Assembly (NCBI GenBank): GCA_964022665.1
Contig: CAXIDF010000016.1
Location: forward strand, 1-64,000
Direction: 5' to 3'
Origin: Haliea sp964022665
GTDB taxonomy: Bacteria; Pseudomonadota; Gammaproteobacteria; Pseudomonadales; Halieaceae
Length of the DNA: 64,000 nucleotides
Position 1 is the first letter of the stretch. Every line of letters starts with the position of its first letter. Below the pieces are notes generated by a model. It saw nothing but the letters and a program-made list of their open reading frames with translations. It was not told the origin of the DNA and did no database searches. This document shows, in pieces, positions 9,454 to 17,697 of the stretch. The translations under genes and the position numbers were made by a program.

Positions 9454-10704
9454 ATGACGCGGCGGTCGCTGAAATCTATCGCCCGCGCCGCAATCGTTCC
9501 GGACGGTGGAACATCCGTCGCATTGGAGGACATCGCCGGCGTGGCGGCAATCACGGGCATCGGCGAAACCGCCGTCTCCGGCCCCTCCGGGCGCGAGCCA
9601 CGACAGATGGCGCTTGAGGCGATCGCTGCCGCCATTGCCGATGCCGGATTGCAGCCTGCGGATATTGACGGCCTCATGGTGTCGGGCCACATCGCCGATC
9701 AGATCACTGCCGACGATTTCCGCTGCCATTTCGGTACCCGGCGCCCACTCTGGTTCAGCACCGATGGCGGCGCCATGATCTGGGCGGGCACCTGCGGGCA
9801 CACGGCAGCAACCGCAATGCTTGCCGGCAAAGCCACCCATATCGTCAACGTGTTTGCGGTCGACTGGGCCAGCCGCCGCGCAGCGGGCACGGGAACTCCG
9901 GGCGACTGGCACGCAGGAGAGGCACTGAAAGCACACCTGGAAGTCCCTATGGGCTGGTATCCCCAGCCCGTGTACTTTGCCACCTTCGCCCGACGTTACA
10001 TGCATGAGTATGGGCTCACCGAGGAACAGCTCGCAACGATTCCACTGACCTTTCGCCGCCATGCCAACGGGCACCCAGGCGCCGTGATGGGGGGCCGCAA
10101 GCTGACGCTGGAGGATTACCTGAACAGACCGCCGCTGGCCGGCCCGCTGCGGCGGGAAGATTGCTGCCTGATTTCCGACGGTGCTGCGGCCTGGGTGATG
10201 AGCCCAACCGAGCGTGCGCGCGACATGCCGCATGTGCCGGCCATTATCGATGGCGTCGGACATGGGCGTATCGCCGGGGCACCCTATATCAGCCAGCAGC
10301 GCGACATGACCTCAACGCCCCAGGTGTTTGCCGCGCCCTGGGCCTACGCCATGGCGAATACGGGCCCATCGGAAATCGATGTAATTGCCGTTTATGATTG
10401 TTTTTCCAGCACGGCACTGATGCAGATAGAGGACCTTGGCTTTTGCCGCAAGGGCGACGGAGGGAGCTTCATACAGGACAACCGCTTGCACCACACCCGG
10501 CCTCGGCAGGAAGGCGGCATACCCTGTAACACCCATGGTGGACTGCTGTCCCACAGCTATCTGCTCGGCGCATCGCACGTCGTGGAACTGGTCAAGCAGT
10601 TGCGCGGCAGCGCCGCCAACCCGGTTGCCGACGCGCGCCGCGCGGTGTACGCCGGCTTCACCGCCGACGAGTCTTCCACTCTGATATTGAGCCGGGGGCG
10701 ATGA
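9454..10704 (+). CDS. Thiolase-like lipid-transfer protein (SCP2/Ltp type)
   Basis: Protein of 416 residues from the ATG at 9454. Its first strand (AGVAAITGIGETAVSG), the segment VIAVYDCFSSTALMQIEDLGFC and the C-terminal NTHGGLLSHSYLLGASH are features of SCP2-type thiolases and Ltp aldolases, which cleave steroid side-chain CoA esters. The N-terminal cysteine environment (TCGHTAATA) differs from the CGSG of classical thiolases. The stop overlaps the next gene, a DUF35 protein (ATGA); such pairs form the Ltp2-DUF35 retro-aldolase in steroid degraders, so it may be an aldolase rather than a thiolase. The start is uncertain; GTG or TTG codons a little downstream are possible. Confidence 0.8.
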   Translation: MTRRSLKSIARAAIVPDGGTSVALEDIAGVAAITGIGETAVSGPSGREPRQMALEAIAAAIADAGLQPADIDGLMVSGHIADQITADDFRCHFGTRRPLWFSTDGGAMIWAGTCGHTAATAMLAGKATHIVNVFAVDWASRRAAGTGTPGDWHAGEALKAHLEVPMGWYPQPVYFATFARRYMHEYGLTEEQLATIPLTFRRHANGHPGAVMGGRKLTLEDYLNRPPLAGPLRREDCCLISDGAAAWVMSPTERARDMPHVPAIIDGVGHGRIAGAPYISQQRDMTSTPQVFAAPWAYAMANTGPSEIDVIAVYDCFSSTALMQIEDLGFCRKGDGGSFIQDNRLHHTRPRQEGGIPCNTHGGLLSHSYLLGASHVVELVKQLRGSAANPVADARRAVYAGFTADESSTLILSRGR

Positions 10705-11153
10705 TGAACGGACCGCAGCTTGACCATCCCTTGACCGGCCCGTTCTGGAAGGCTGCTGCCCGGCAGGAGCTGCGGGTAACCTGGTGCGGGGCCTGCAATC
10801 ACGCCGTCTGGTACCCGCGCGCCAACTGCCCCGACTGCGGCGACCCATTGCACTGGCGCGCATTGAGTGGCGAAGGCCTACTGGCGAGCTGGTGCGAGGT
10901 TGCGGCGGGGCTCAACCCGAACTTCCCCACCGCCTACACCTGCGCCCTGATGAGCCCGGTGGAAGCACCGCACATACGTCTCGTGATGCAACTGGCACAC
11001 AGCCCTGCAGAAAAGAGCCTGCGCTGCGACATGCGCGGGAGAGTGCGCTTCATACCGCTGCAGCAGGCCGCTGGTGAGCCCTACCTTGCACCCGCGTTCG
11101 AGCCATACCATGATGACGACACCGTATGCGACAAACAGCTCGCCCCCGGTTGA
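10701..11153 (+). CDS. DUF35 zinc-ribbon/OB-fold protein, thiolase partner
   Basis: Protein of 150 residues with a rubredoxin-like zinc ribbon (CGAC then CPDC, around residues 29-47) followed by an OB-fold domain that binds acyl-CoA. DUF35 proteins assemble with SCP2-type thiolases, where they complete the active site or hold the CoA substrate. The ATG at 10701 overlaps the thiolase-like stop, and a second ATG follows immediately at 10704. The overlap and the family together indicate a complex with the upstream protein. Substrate not known. Confidence 0.86.
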   Translation: MMNGPQLDHPLTGPFWKAAARQELRVTWCGACNHAVWYPRANCPDCGDPLHWRALSGEGLLASWCEVAAGLNPNFPTAYTCALMSPVEAPHIRLVMQLAHSPAEKSLRCDMRGRVRFIPLQQAAGEPYLAPAFEPYHDDDTVCDKQLAPG

Positions 11154-11213
11154 AGCAGCACTGCGGGCGAGAGCCAGAATTACTACCCACTACCGAGCAC
11201 AAGGAGAACAGTC

Positions 11214-12446
11214 ATGTCAGAAGCGTGGATCATCGATGCTTGCCGCACCCCCCGGGGTATCGGCAAGAAAGGGAAAGGTGCGCTGGCCGACCAGCACCCG
11301 CAACACCTCGCAGCCACGGTGCTGCGTGCAATCGCCGAGCGCAACCAACTCGACACAGCTCAGGTCGATGACATTATATTCGGCACCAGCAGCCAGCGCG
11401 GTCAGCAGGGCTCGGACCTCGCGCGCATGGCGACACTCGACGCCGGCTATGATGTGCGCTCCTCGGGGGTGACCCTGGATCGTTTCTGCGGCTCCGGTAT
11501 CACCGCCATCAGCATGGCAGCGGCGTCGATCATGTCTGGCATGGAAGACCTCGTCATCGGTGGGGGCTGTGAAATGATGTCGACGTTCGGCAGCGACCCC
11601 AACCAGTCGCCGTTCATCGATAGCGACAACCTGCGCCTGCGCGAGAAACACCCACAGCCACACCAGGGCGTGTGCGCCGACGCCATCGCGACGCTGGAGG
11701 GCATCGACCGCCACGCGGTGGACAGCCTGGCCGCGCTCTCGCAACAGCGCGCCGCGCACGCCATCGCCAATGGGCACTTCGAGCGCAGCCTGATTCCGGT
11801 GTATCGGCTCGATGGCAGCCTGGCACTGGATCACGAAGAGTTCCCGCGCCCGAACACAACGCTGGAAACGCTGGCGGAGCTCAAACCGTCCTTTGCGGCC
11901 CTGGCCGACTACCCGCTGGACGAAGGCGGCACCACGTTCCGCAAGCTGGTCAACCAAGTGTACCCGGACCTGCAGATCAACCATGTGCACCATGCCGGCA
12001 ACTCCTCCGGCGTTGTGGACGGCGCCGCAGCGATTCTCCTGGCATCACCGGGCTACGCGAAAGCGCACGGCGTGAAGCCCAGGGCCCGCGTGGTGGCCAT
12101 GGCAAACATGGGTGACTCCCCCACGCTGATGCTCAATGCACCAGTACCCGCAGCACGCAAGGTGTTGGCGAAGGCCGGCATGCAGTTATCGGACATCGAC
12201 CTGTTCGAAATCAACGAGGCGTTTGCTGTGGTCGCCGAGAAATTCATTCGTGACCTGAAGCTCGACCGGGACAAGGTAAACGTGAACGGCGGCGCAATGG
12301 CTTTGGGCCACCCCATCGGCGCCACTGGCTCCATCCTGATAGGCACCCTCCTGGACGAGCTGGAGCGGCAGGACAAGCAGTTTGGCCTGGTGACAATGTG
12401 TGCAGCGGGCGGTATGGCTCCGGCGATCATCATCGAACGCATTTGA
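11214..12446 (+). CDS. Acetyl-CoA acetyltransferase (thiolase), FadA5-like candidate
   Basis: Classical thiolase of 410 residues carrying out CoA-dependent cleavage of 3-ketoacyl-CoA, the last step of a beta-oxidation cycle. Nucleophile C92 is in FCGSG, H366 in GHPIGATG and C396 in CAAGG, so the catalytic triad is complete. AAGGAG precedes the ATG at 11214. It lies 60 bases after the DUF35 gene on the same strand and is followed by an intrinsic terminator, so it is the last gene of that transcript. The neighbouring thiolase-like/DUF35 pair and Rieske oxygenase favour a role in degrading a steroid or similar side chain, but general fatty-acid use is not excluded. Confidence 0.9.
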   Translation: MSEAWIIDACRTPRGIGKKGKGALADQHPQHLAATVLRAIAERNQLDTAQVDDIIFGTSSQRGQQGSDLARMATLDAGYDVRSSGVTLDRFCGSGITAISMAAASIMSGMEDLVIGGGCEMMSTFGSDPNQSPFIDSDNLRLREKHPQPHQGVCADAIATLEGIDRHAVDSLAALSQQRAAHAIANGHFERSLIPVYRLDGSLALDHEEFPRPNTTLETLAELKPSFAALADYPLDEGGTTFRKLVNQVYPDLQINHVHHAGNSSGVVDGAAAILLASPGYAKAHGVKPRARVVAMANMGDSPTLMLNAPVPAARKVLAKAGMQLSDIDLFEINEAFAVVAEKFIRDLKLDRDKVNVNGGAMALGHPIGATGSILIGTLLDELERQDKQFGLVTMCAAGGMAPAIIIERI

Positions 12447-12468
12447 TGCCGGGCTTAAAACAAAAAAA

Positions 12469-12489
12469 GCCACCCGAGGGTGGCTTTTT
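12469..12489 (+). terminator. Intrinsic terminator (bidirectional form)
   Basis: GCCACCC/GGGTGGC 7-base-pair hairpin with a 2-base loop, followed by TTTTT and preceded by seven A residues. It ends the thiolase transcript on the plus strand, and the A-run lets it also stop the minus-strand tRNA transcript. Confidence 0.85.
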
Positions 12490-12496
12490 CCGTAAT

Positions 12497-12573
12497 TGGC
12501 GGAGCGGACGGGGCTCGAACCCGCGACCCCCGGCGTGACAGGCCGGTATTCTAACCAACTGAACTACCGCTCC
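12497..12573 (-). tRNA. tRNA-Asp (GTC)
   Basis: Complete 77-base cloverleaf on the minus strand with encoded CCA. The acceptor stem is GGAGCGG paired with CCGCTCC, the anticodon loop carries GTC within CCTGTCACG, and the T-arm has GGTTCGAGCC. It is the second gene of a Val-Asp tRNA unit, 16 bases after tRNA-Val. Confidence 0.97.
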
Positions 12574-12589
12574 AGAAAGTCCTCGGTGA

Positions 12590-12665
12590 TGGTGGGTGGT
12601 GACGGGATCGAACCGCCGACCCTCTGCTTGTAAGGCAGATGCTCTCCCAGCTGAGCTAACCACCC
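12590..12665 (-). tRNA. tRNA-Val (TAC)
   Basis: Complete 76-base cloverleaf on the minus strand with encoded CCA. The acceptor stem is GGGTGGT, the anticodon is TAC within CCTTACAAGG, and the T-arm has GGTTCGATCC. It is the first gene of the unit, about 18 bases after the predicted -10 box. Confidence 0.97.
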
Positions 12666-12682
12666 CCTGACCGAGAACGCGC

Positions 12683-12710
12683 ATTATAGAGATAAAAAAA
12701 AGGCTGTCAA
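12683..12710 (-). promoter_or_regulatory. Sigma-70 promoter of the tRNA-Val/tRNA-Asp unit
   Basis: On the minus strand TTGACA (12710-12705) and TATAAT (12688-12683) are separated by 16 bases, both perfect consensus hexamers. The bases after the -10 box are GC-rich (GCGC), as is usual for stringently controlled stable-RNA promoters. The position just upstream of tRNA-Val fits. Confidence 0.88.
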
Positions 12711-12859
12711 ACGTTCCGGAATAAAAAGTCGCGGATTTTTTCCAACGCTGAAAAAACCCGAGTTTGGTAGTACTATTTCGCGTTTCCCCGATCCGGTGGC
12801 CGCGTCAGTCGGCAAGACCGGTCACTCGCCACACAACAGAACAAACGGGCACTGCGACC

Positions 12860-13252
12860 ATGGAGATCTTCAAGGAGTTTCACTTCGAGGCCGCGCACCG
12901 GCTACCCAACGTACCGGCTGGCCATAAGTGTGCACGCCTGCACGGCCATTCATTCCAGGTGCGCCTTGTCGTCTCAGGCGAGGCCTGCGAGCCCAGCGGC
13001 TGGGTAATGGATTTTGGTGATATCAAGGCTGTGTTCAAGCCGGTACTCGACCGCCTGGACCACTATTACCTCAACGACATCCCCGGACTGGAAAACCCGA
13101 CCAGCGAGAACATTGCCCGCTGGATATGGAACGAGCTAAAGCCACAGCTACCCAGCCTGTCGCAGATCGAGATTCGCGAGACCTGCACCTCGGGTTGTAT
13201 CTACCGCGGCCGCCAGGATGTCACCAAACCGTTACACGCCGGTAACATGTAA
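12860..13252 (+). CDS. queD: 6-carboxy-5,6,7,8-tetrahydropterin synthase
   Basis: Enzyme of queuosine (7-deazaguanine) synthesis, converting dihydroneopterin triphosphate to 6-carboxytetrahydropterin. The 130-residue protein has the zinc histidines in FEAAHRL and LHGHSF, the catalytic cysteine in the CARLHGH segment, and the C-terminal ETCTSGCIYRG typical of QueD. The ATG at 12860 matches the family N-terminus; the longer open frame upstream does not. It stands alone: tRNA genes lie upstream on the other strand and a gene-free segment follows. No preQ1-type leader structure was recognised upstream. Confidence 0.94.
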   Translation: MEIFKEFHFEAAHRLPNVPAGHKCARLHGHSFQVRLVVSGEACEPSGWVMDFGDIKAVFKPVLDRLDHYYLNDIPGLENPTSENIARWIWNELKPQLPSLSQIEIRETCTSGCIYRGRQDVTKPLHAGNM

Positions 13253-13388
13253 GAATTCGAGTGGCCTTTGGCTGGAGACTAGCGGCAAAGGCTTCTGCCG
13301 CGGGTTTGCGAGGTGTTACCCAAGGCGACCCGGGCGGGCTGTTTCCACCGACCCTGCCGGGTTACGTTCGGTAGCACAAACGAAAAGG

Positions 13389-13397
13389 TTATGCACA
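13389..13397 (+). promoter_or_regulatory. DnaA-box match TTATGCACA
   Basis: Nine-base match to the DnaA box consensus TTATNCACA, in the same orientation as the second match 189 bases further on. A single 9-mer is weak evidence; the pair flanking an AT-rich stretch is what makes it notable. Confidence 0.4.
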
Positions 13398-13577
13398 TCG
13401 ACACCGCGAGACACAGTCCCCTCTCGCTTAGCGATCAAACCCGATGTATGGCATTAGGAATAAAACTTAACTTAATGTATTTAAAGGGTTTTTACGATTT
13501 GTTTGTTTTTTAACCAATCTGTAACACCCCCCCCGACTACTGGCTTTGGGACGGCGCTAAACAAATTGTTCACCGAC

Positions 13578-13601
13578 TTATCCACAGAATCTGTGGAAAA
13601 A
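13578..13601. promoter_or_regulatory. DnaA-box match within a perfect 17-base palindrome
   Basis: TTATCCACA at 13578-13586 matches the DnaA box. It overlaps the perfect palindrome TCCACAGAATCTGTGGA (13581-13597); on the minus strand the right half reads TTTTCCACA, a one-mismatch box in opposite orientation. It lies 50 bases before the LysE-type gene start, so it could also be an operator for that gene. Confidence 0.45.
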
Positions 13602-13646
13602 AGATGAGAGAAACGGGATGTTACCCTACCCCCTACCGGAGCTCGG

Positions 13647-14288
13647 ATGAGCCTTGCAACCTGGTTATCGCTCGCCGGCATCTGCCTGCTCGGCGCGATG
13701 GCACCGGGCCCCAGCCTGGCCGTGGTTCTGCGCAATACCGTGCGCAATGGGCGGGCAGGCGGGCTGGTGACCGCCATTGCCCATGGTGTAGCCGTGGGCT
13801 GCTACGCCCTGTTGACGGTGGGTGGCCTGGCCCTGGCACTGCGGGAGTCACCTGCGCTATTCACCGCCCTGCAGTTGGCGGGAGCCGCATGGCTCCTGCA
13901 CCTGGGACTCAGGGGCCTGCGTGAAGCAGTGCCCGGGGTAACGGCCACGCTGGACGACACTCTCCCGCCGGCGCCGCTGGCGCGCGATGCGGCTGAGGGC
14001 TTTCTGGTTGCATTCCTCAATCCGAAGATTGCACTGTTCATGCTCGCCCTGTTCAGCCAGTTCCTGCCGGCGACTGTGAACCTGGGAACACACACGCTGA
14101 TGGTCGCAACAATCGTGTGTACAGATGCCGGCTGGTACAGCCTCGTGGCAATGTTGCTCAGCCGACCGCGCTGGTTGCAAGGCCTGCGGAGCAGGGCCTG
14201 GCTGATTGATCGACTGCTCAGTACCACCCTCGCCCTCCTCGGCACTGGCATGTTGCTGCACACGGCCTGGCAGCTTGTCGCCCTTTAA
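13647..14288 (+). CDS. LysE/RhtB family amino-acid exporter
   Basis: Inner-membrane protein of 213 residues with about six hydrophobic segments. The family signature PGPSLAVVLRNTVRNGRAGG near residues 20-39 and the internal FLNPKIALFMLALFSQF are conserved in LysE/RhtB exporters of lysine, threonine or homoserine. The ATG at 13647 has CGGAG upstream. Its end overlaps the end of the convergent DUF3301 gene by 4 bases. The substrate cannot be read from the sequence. A palindrome with a DnaA-box match lies just upstream and may affect its expression. Confidence 0.9.
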   Translation: MSLATWLSLAGICLLGAMAPGPSLAVVLRNTVRNGRAGGLVTAIAHGVAVGCYALLTVGGLALALRESPALFTALQLAGAAWLLHLGLRGLREAVPGVTATLDDTLPPAPLARDAAEGFLVAFLNPKIALFMLALFSQFLPATVNLGTHTLMVATIVCTDAGWYSLVAMLLSRPRWLQGLRSRAWLIDRLLSTTLALLGTGMLLHTAWQLVAL

Positions 14289-14611
14289 TGCAGCGTGGTT
14301 TCGGGCTCGCGCACAATGACCGCCTGCAGGCGCTGCCCGAGCATGATGACGTATCCTTCGTGACGCTCTACCCCGTCGAAGCTGTAGTCAAACCGGTATT
14401 GGCGCCAGACGCGCCAGCGCCGTTGCTCGTCCCGACTCAGGGAGATTCTGTTCAAGTGGACGTTCTGATCCAGCAGTTGAAAGTCATCGCGCTTACCGGC
14501 GCGATCAACCGCGGCAACAGCAAGCTCACGCACGCGAATGGACGCCAGAAACCAGCCGCACAGCAACCCGAGCAGCATTAATGCAACAACATCGCCCAAC
14601 GTAAAGACCAT
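14285..14611 (-). CDS. DUF3301 small membrane protein
   Basis: Protein of 108 residues with one N-terminal membrane segment (about residues 5-24) and a soluble remainder containing QLLDQNVHLNRISLSRDEQ and YRFDYSFDGVERHEGYVIM, which match the DUF3301 pattern. The ATG at 14611 is followed at once by the membrane segment. It lies downstream of the alpha/beta hydrolase gene on the same strand with a 39-base gap, so the two may be cotranscribed. No function is known for the family. Confidence 0.82.
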   Translation of the reverse strand: MVFTLGDVVALMLLGLLCGWFLASIRVRELAVAAVDRAGKRDDFQLLDQNVHLNRISLSRDEQRRWRVWRQYRFDYSFDGVERHEGYVIMLGQRLQAVIVREPETTLH

Positions 14612-14650
14612 GGTCAGCGGTGCCTGTTGCGGAGGCCGCTACGCGGCGAC

Positions 14651-15421
14651 TCAGCCATCGAGAAAGGCCACCACCTGCTGGTTGAAACGCGCTGGCTGCT
14701 CGGCGTGCAGCCAGTGGCCACACCCGGCGAGTGTCACGATGTCCGCCTGCGGGAATAGCGCCTCAATCTGCGGCCAGTAGTCGTCATGCACGTAGTCGGA
14801 CAATTCACCGCGAATAAACCGTGTGCGACCGTCAAAGGGTGCCACCGGTTCGGGGCCAGCGAGCAGTGCATGGTACTGCGCCTGCAATACAGGGTGATTG
14901 AAACGCCAGCGATAGATGCCGGCGGCGTCGCGCTGCAAGCTGAGCAGCAGGAACTGTATAACGTTCTCTTCCTTGAGATGCTGCGCCATCACCTGCGCGG
15001 CATCGCTGCGACTTTCGCAGCCGGCCTCGGCCACCGCGGTAACAGCAGCAAATACCGCCTGATGAGAAGGTGGATAAGCAACCGGGGCGATATCGGCGAC
15101 GACGAGAGCGTCCACACGATAAGGGGTCTCCAGGGCCAACTGCATCGCCACCTTGCCCCCCAGTGAATGCCCTACGAAGTGCGCGGTTTCCAGATGCCGG
15201 TGGTCCATCCAGCGCTGCACAGCCTGCGCCATATCAGGCAGCGACATCCGAGTGGTCCAGCCCGAGCGCCCGTGATTGGGCAAATCAAGGCTGTGTACCC
15301 GATAGTGATCCTGCAGGGCCCGGGAAACGCCCCCGAGGTTACTGCCCATGCCGAACAATCCGTGCAAAAGCACCACATCGGGGCCTTCGCCTGCCACCGA
15401 GTCGAATACTTCAGCTGTCAT
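14651..15421 (-). CDS. Alpha/beta-fold hydrolase (YbfF-like esterase)
   Basis: Cytoplasmic serine hydrolase of 256 residues. The nucleophile elbow is GHSLGG near residue 85, the oxyanion region VVLLHGLFGMGSN lies near the N-terminus, and the C-terminal TLAGCGHWLHAEQP supplies the catalytic histidine. Length and motif spacing fit the YbfF acyl-CoA thioesterase/esterase group. The ATG at 15421 is in a 63-base divergent region shared with the lipoprotein gene. DUF3301 follows downstream. The substrate is not known. Confidence 0.87.
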   Translation of the reverse strand: MTAEVFDSVAGEGPDVVLLHGLFGMGSNLGGVSRALQDHYRVHSLDLPNHGRSGWTTRMSLPDMAQAVQRWMDHRHLETAHFVGHSLGGKVAMQLALETPYRVDALVVADIAPVAYPPSHQAVFAAVTAVAEAGCESRSDAAQVMAQHLKEENVIQFLLLSLQRDAAGIYRWRFNHPVLQAQYHALLAGPEPVAPFDGRTRFIRGELSDYVHDDYWPQIEALFPQADIVTLAGCGHWLHAEQPARFNQQVVAFLDG

Positions 15422-15484
15422 TGTCGCTGTCTCTCCCTCGAGATTTTGCTAACATGCCCGCACTATAAACGAAGTGGAGACAGT

Positions 15485-16270
15485 ATGCGTTATTTCCGGA
15501 GCGTGAGCCGCGTGAGCACACTGCTGCTACTGGTGCTCGGCCTTGCCGCCTGCAGCGGCACCACCTATAACCCCACGGTGTTCCCCTACGAAGTAGATCA
15601 GGAGCGCCTCGACCAGTCGACGGTGAAAACCGTCGTCATTGCCCACGTCAATCTGGGGCCACCGTCGCGCAGCTATCTGGAAAAAGAAGCCCCGCGTATC
15701 GACGGCATGGTGGCGACCTATCTCAAGAAGAATGGCTACAAAGTACTCCCGCAACGTGATTTCACACAGCACTGGAACACGGCGGTGCGCGCCTTCGGCG
15801 ACCCTGTGGACCCGACCACCGGGCGCATGAATATGAACACCTTCGTGCAGATCATGCAGAGCGTTCGCGACCAGTTGCGAGAAGACACTGACGTGGACGC
15901 GGTCATTTTCACCGACCTGCTGGAATCCGAGGTGCCATTTTCGTCCGGCCTGAATCGGGTTGCGCGCTGGCACGGAGTCACGCGGAAACCCTCCCTGCAG
16001 GGGCCTGGCAGCGGTGTTTCCACCGATTTCGACTGGAATCAGGGTGCCGCTGTGGCCTCACTGCAGATCAGCATTTACGATATGGATCTCAAGCGCTTGT
16101 TTGCCAGCGTGGGCGGCCTCGACGTTACCGATGCGATTGATGCACGCTCTTCCGGCGGACGCTTTGTCCGCCGGCGCAACATTCTGGAAAGTGACGCGTT
16201 CGTCAACGAGGGCATCGCCCTCGCCCTGCATCCGTTTGTGGAAATGGAAGACTGGCCCGGCAATCCCTGA
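15485..16270 (+). CDS. Uncharacterised outer-membrane-type lipoprotein
   Basis: Protein of 261 residues with a lipoprotein signal: MRYFRSVSRV basic start, a leucine-rich core, and the lipobox LAAC with C23 as the lipidated residue. The mature part starts SGTTYNP and includes a segment that looks like a mixed alpha/beta periplasmic domain (VKTVVIAHVNLG, LKKNGYKVL, DVDAVIFTDLLES). I do not recognise the family. The ATG at 15485 has GGAGA upstream. It is a single gene between a divergent hydrolase and a convergent crotonase. A role in the cell envelope is all the sequence supports. Confidence 0.8.
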   Translation: MRYFRSVSRVSTLLLLVLGLAACSGTTYNPTVFPYEVDQERLDQSTVKTVVIAHVNLGPPSRSYLEKEAPRIDGMVATYLKKNGYKVLPQRDFTQHWNTAVRAFGDPVDPTTGRMNMNTFVQIMQSVRDQLREDTDVDAVIFTDLLESEVPFSSGLNRVARWHGVTRKPSLQGPGSGVSTDFDWNQGAAVASLQISIYDMDLKRLFASVGGLDVTDAIDARSSGGRFVRRRNILESDAFVNEGIALALHPFVEMEDWPGNP

Positions 16271-16288
16271 CGGCGTCGGGCAGGCGCT

Positions 16289-17104
16289 TCAGTCCTCGAA
16301 AGACGCCTGCTGTTTGCTCGCCTGGGCCTGAACGCCCGCCATCAGGTCCACCTCGCTGAGCATGCCGGCGTTCCAGGTCGCGACGTAGTTGAGCCCGTCG
16401 CGCACGCTGTGATCACGCGCGTACAGGATCATCTCCTTGGTGCCACGCACTGCCAGTGGCGCCTTGCGGGCGATGCCGCGGGCAATGGTGGTCACCTCGC
16501 GCAGCAGGGTTTCCCGATCCGGAAAAACGCGGTTCACGAAGCCGACTTCCCGGGCCTCCTCCGCATCCATGTTCCGGCCCGTGTAGGCCATCTCGCGCAC
16601 GATACCGTCCGCCACCAGCTTCGGCATGCGCTGTAAGGTGCCGACATCCGCGGTCATACCGATATCGATTTCGCGAATAGCGAACCAGGCGTCTTCCGTG
16701 GCATAACGCATGTCGCAGCAGCAGACCAGATCCACCCCGCCACCGATACAGGTGTTGTGAATGGCGGCCAGCACCGGCTTGCGACACTGTTCAATCGCGC
16801 TCAAGTTGTCCTGCATGCGCAGGACATTGCGCCGAAACGCTTCTGCCCGACGAGCCGGGTCACCGGACTCGCCACCGAGACCACTGAACATGGCGAGATC
16901 CAGCCCCGAGCAAAAGTGCTTGCCATTGCCGGCCAGCACCACGACCCGCACGCCCGGCTCTGCATCGAGCCACTCGAAACACGCCTGCAGCTCCGGCCAC
17001 ATCACCGCGTTCATCGAGTTCGCCTTGTCGGGACGATTCAGGGCGACGGTAGCCACCTGTTCGTCCACGCTCAGGGCCAGTGTTTCAAACTCCGGGATCA
17101 CCAT
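16289..17104 (-). CDS. Crotonase, dienoyl-CoA isomerase-like
   Basis: Enoyl-CoA hydratase/isomerase family enzyme of 271 residues. The oxyanion segment is HFCSGLDLAMF, followed by the family glycine turn IGGGVDLVCCCDMRYA. EIDIGMTADVGTLQRMP matches the signature of delta-3,5-delta-2,4-dienoyl-CoA isomerases, which shift double bases in odd-position unsaturated acyl-CoAs; the acidic residues expected there are present. ATG at 17104 has AGGAG nine bases upstream, better than a GTG 13 codons earlier. The nitroreductase gene lies 35 bases upstream on the same strand, so they may form one transcript. Confidence 0.87.
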   Translation of the reverse strand: MVIPEFETLALSVDEQVATVALNRPDKANSMNAVMWPELQACFEWLDAEPGVRVVVLAGNGKHFCSGLDLAMFSGLGGESGDPARRAEAFRRNVLRMQDNLSAIEQCRKPVLAAIHNTCIGGGVDLVCCCDMRYATEDAWFAIREIDIGMTADVGTLQRMPKLVADGIVREMAYTGRNMDAEEAREVGFVNRVFPDRETLLREVTTIARGIARKAPLAVRGTKEMILYARDHSVRDGLNYVATWNAGMLSEVDLMAGVQAQASKQQASFED

Positions 17105-17139
17105 GGGCACTTCGCTCCTGTTCAAAATATGCGCCGGTT

Positions 17140-17697
17140 TCACCAGCGATTGACAAAATCAGCCGTTTTCAGGGTGGGTAAGGTCTTCGGGTTGCCATCC
17201 CGTGTACCGAGATACAGGAATGACACGACCTCTTCACCCGGCTCCAGGCCCAGTGCCGCACCGACAAAGGGATCAAACGCGGCATTGCCGGTGCGCCATA
17301 TACCGGCGTAGCCCAGGGCCTCCGCCGCCAGCAGGATGGCATGTGCGGCACACCCCGCGGACAGCCGCTGTTCGGAGTGCGGCACCTTCGGATGTTCCTG
17401 CAGGCGCGCTACCACCACCAGCAGCAACGGTGCACGCAGCGGCGCGCCACGGGCTTTCTCCCGTGCTGAGCTGTGAGCCGCCGGGTCGCGCTGCAGCAGG
17501 CAGCGCTCGAGCACTTCGCCGAAGTCCTCGCGACGTTCGCCTTCGATAACGATGAAACGCCAGGGTCGCAGCCAAGCGTGGTCAGGCGCGCGCAGGCCTG
17601 CCTGGAGGATTTGCTCCAGTTCCTCCGCACTGGGCGCAGGCGCCTGAAGACGGGGAGCAGAGTTTCGGGTCTGGAGATGGTGTAGCACATTGCTCAT
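17140..17697 (-). CDS. Nitroreductase family protein (YdjA-like)
   Basis: Flavin-dependent oxidoreductase of 185 residues, small like E. coli YdjA. The FMN-binding regions are RNSAPRLQAPAPS near the N-terminus, RAPDHAWLRPWRFIVIEG, and the C-terminal GYAGIWRTGNAAFDP followed by FLYLGT. The ATG at 17697 was chosen because MSNVLHHLQTRNSAP matches the family N-terminus; a longer frame upstream is cysteine- and alanine-rich without resemblance. Natural substrate is unknown. Probably cotranscribed with the downstream crotonase. Confidence 0.86.
   Translation of the reverse strand: MSNVLHHLQTRNSAPRLQAPAPSAEELEQILQAGLRAPDHAWLRPWRFIVIEGERREDFGEVLERCLLQRDPAAHSSAREKARGAPLRAPLLLVVVARLQEHPKVPHSEQRLSAGCAAHAILLAAEALGYAGIWRTGNAAFDPFVGAALGLEPGEEVVSFLYLGTRDGNPKTLPTLKTADFVNRW

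Larger units (their letters stand above)
13253..13646. other. Gene-free segment with DnaA-box matches and AT-rich core
   Basis: About 390 bases with no convincing reading frame between queD and the LysE-type gene. A GCGGCA/TGCCGC hairpin at 13282-13301 may end the queD transcript. A DnaA-box match lies at 13389-13397, then an AT-rich stretch at about 13450-13517, a run of eight C at 13527-13534, and a second DnaA-box match inside a perfect palindrome at 13578-13597. These could be an initiator-binding locus or simply a promoter region for the downstream exporter. Confidence 0.6.
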
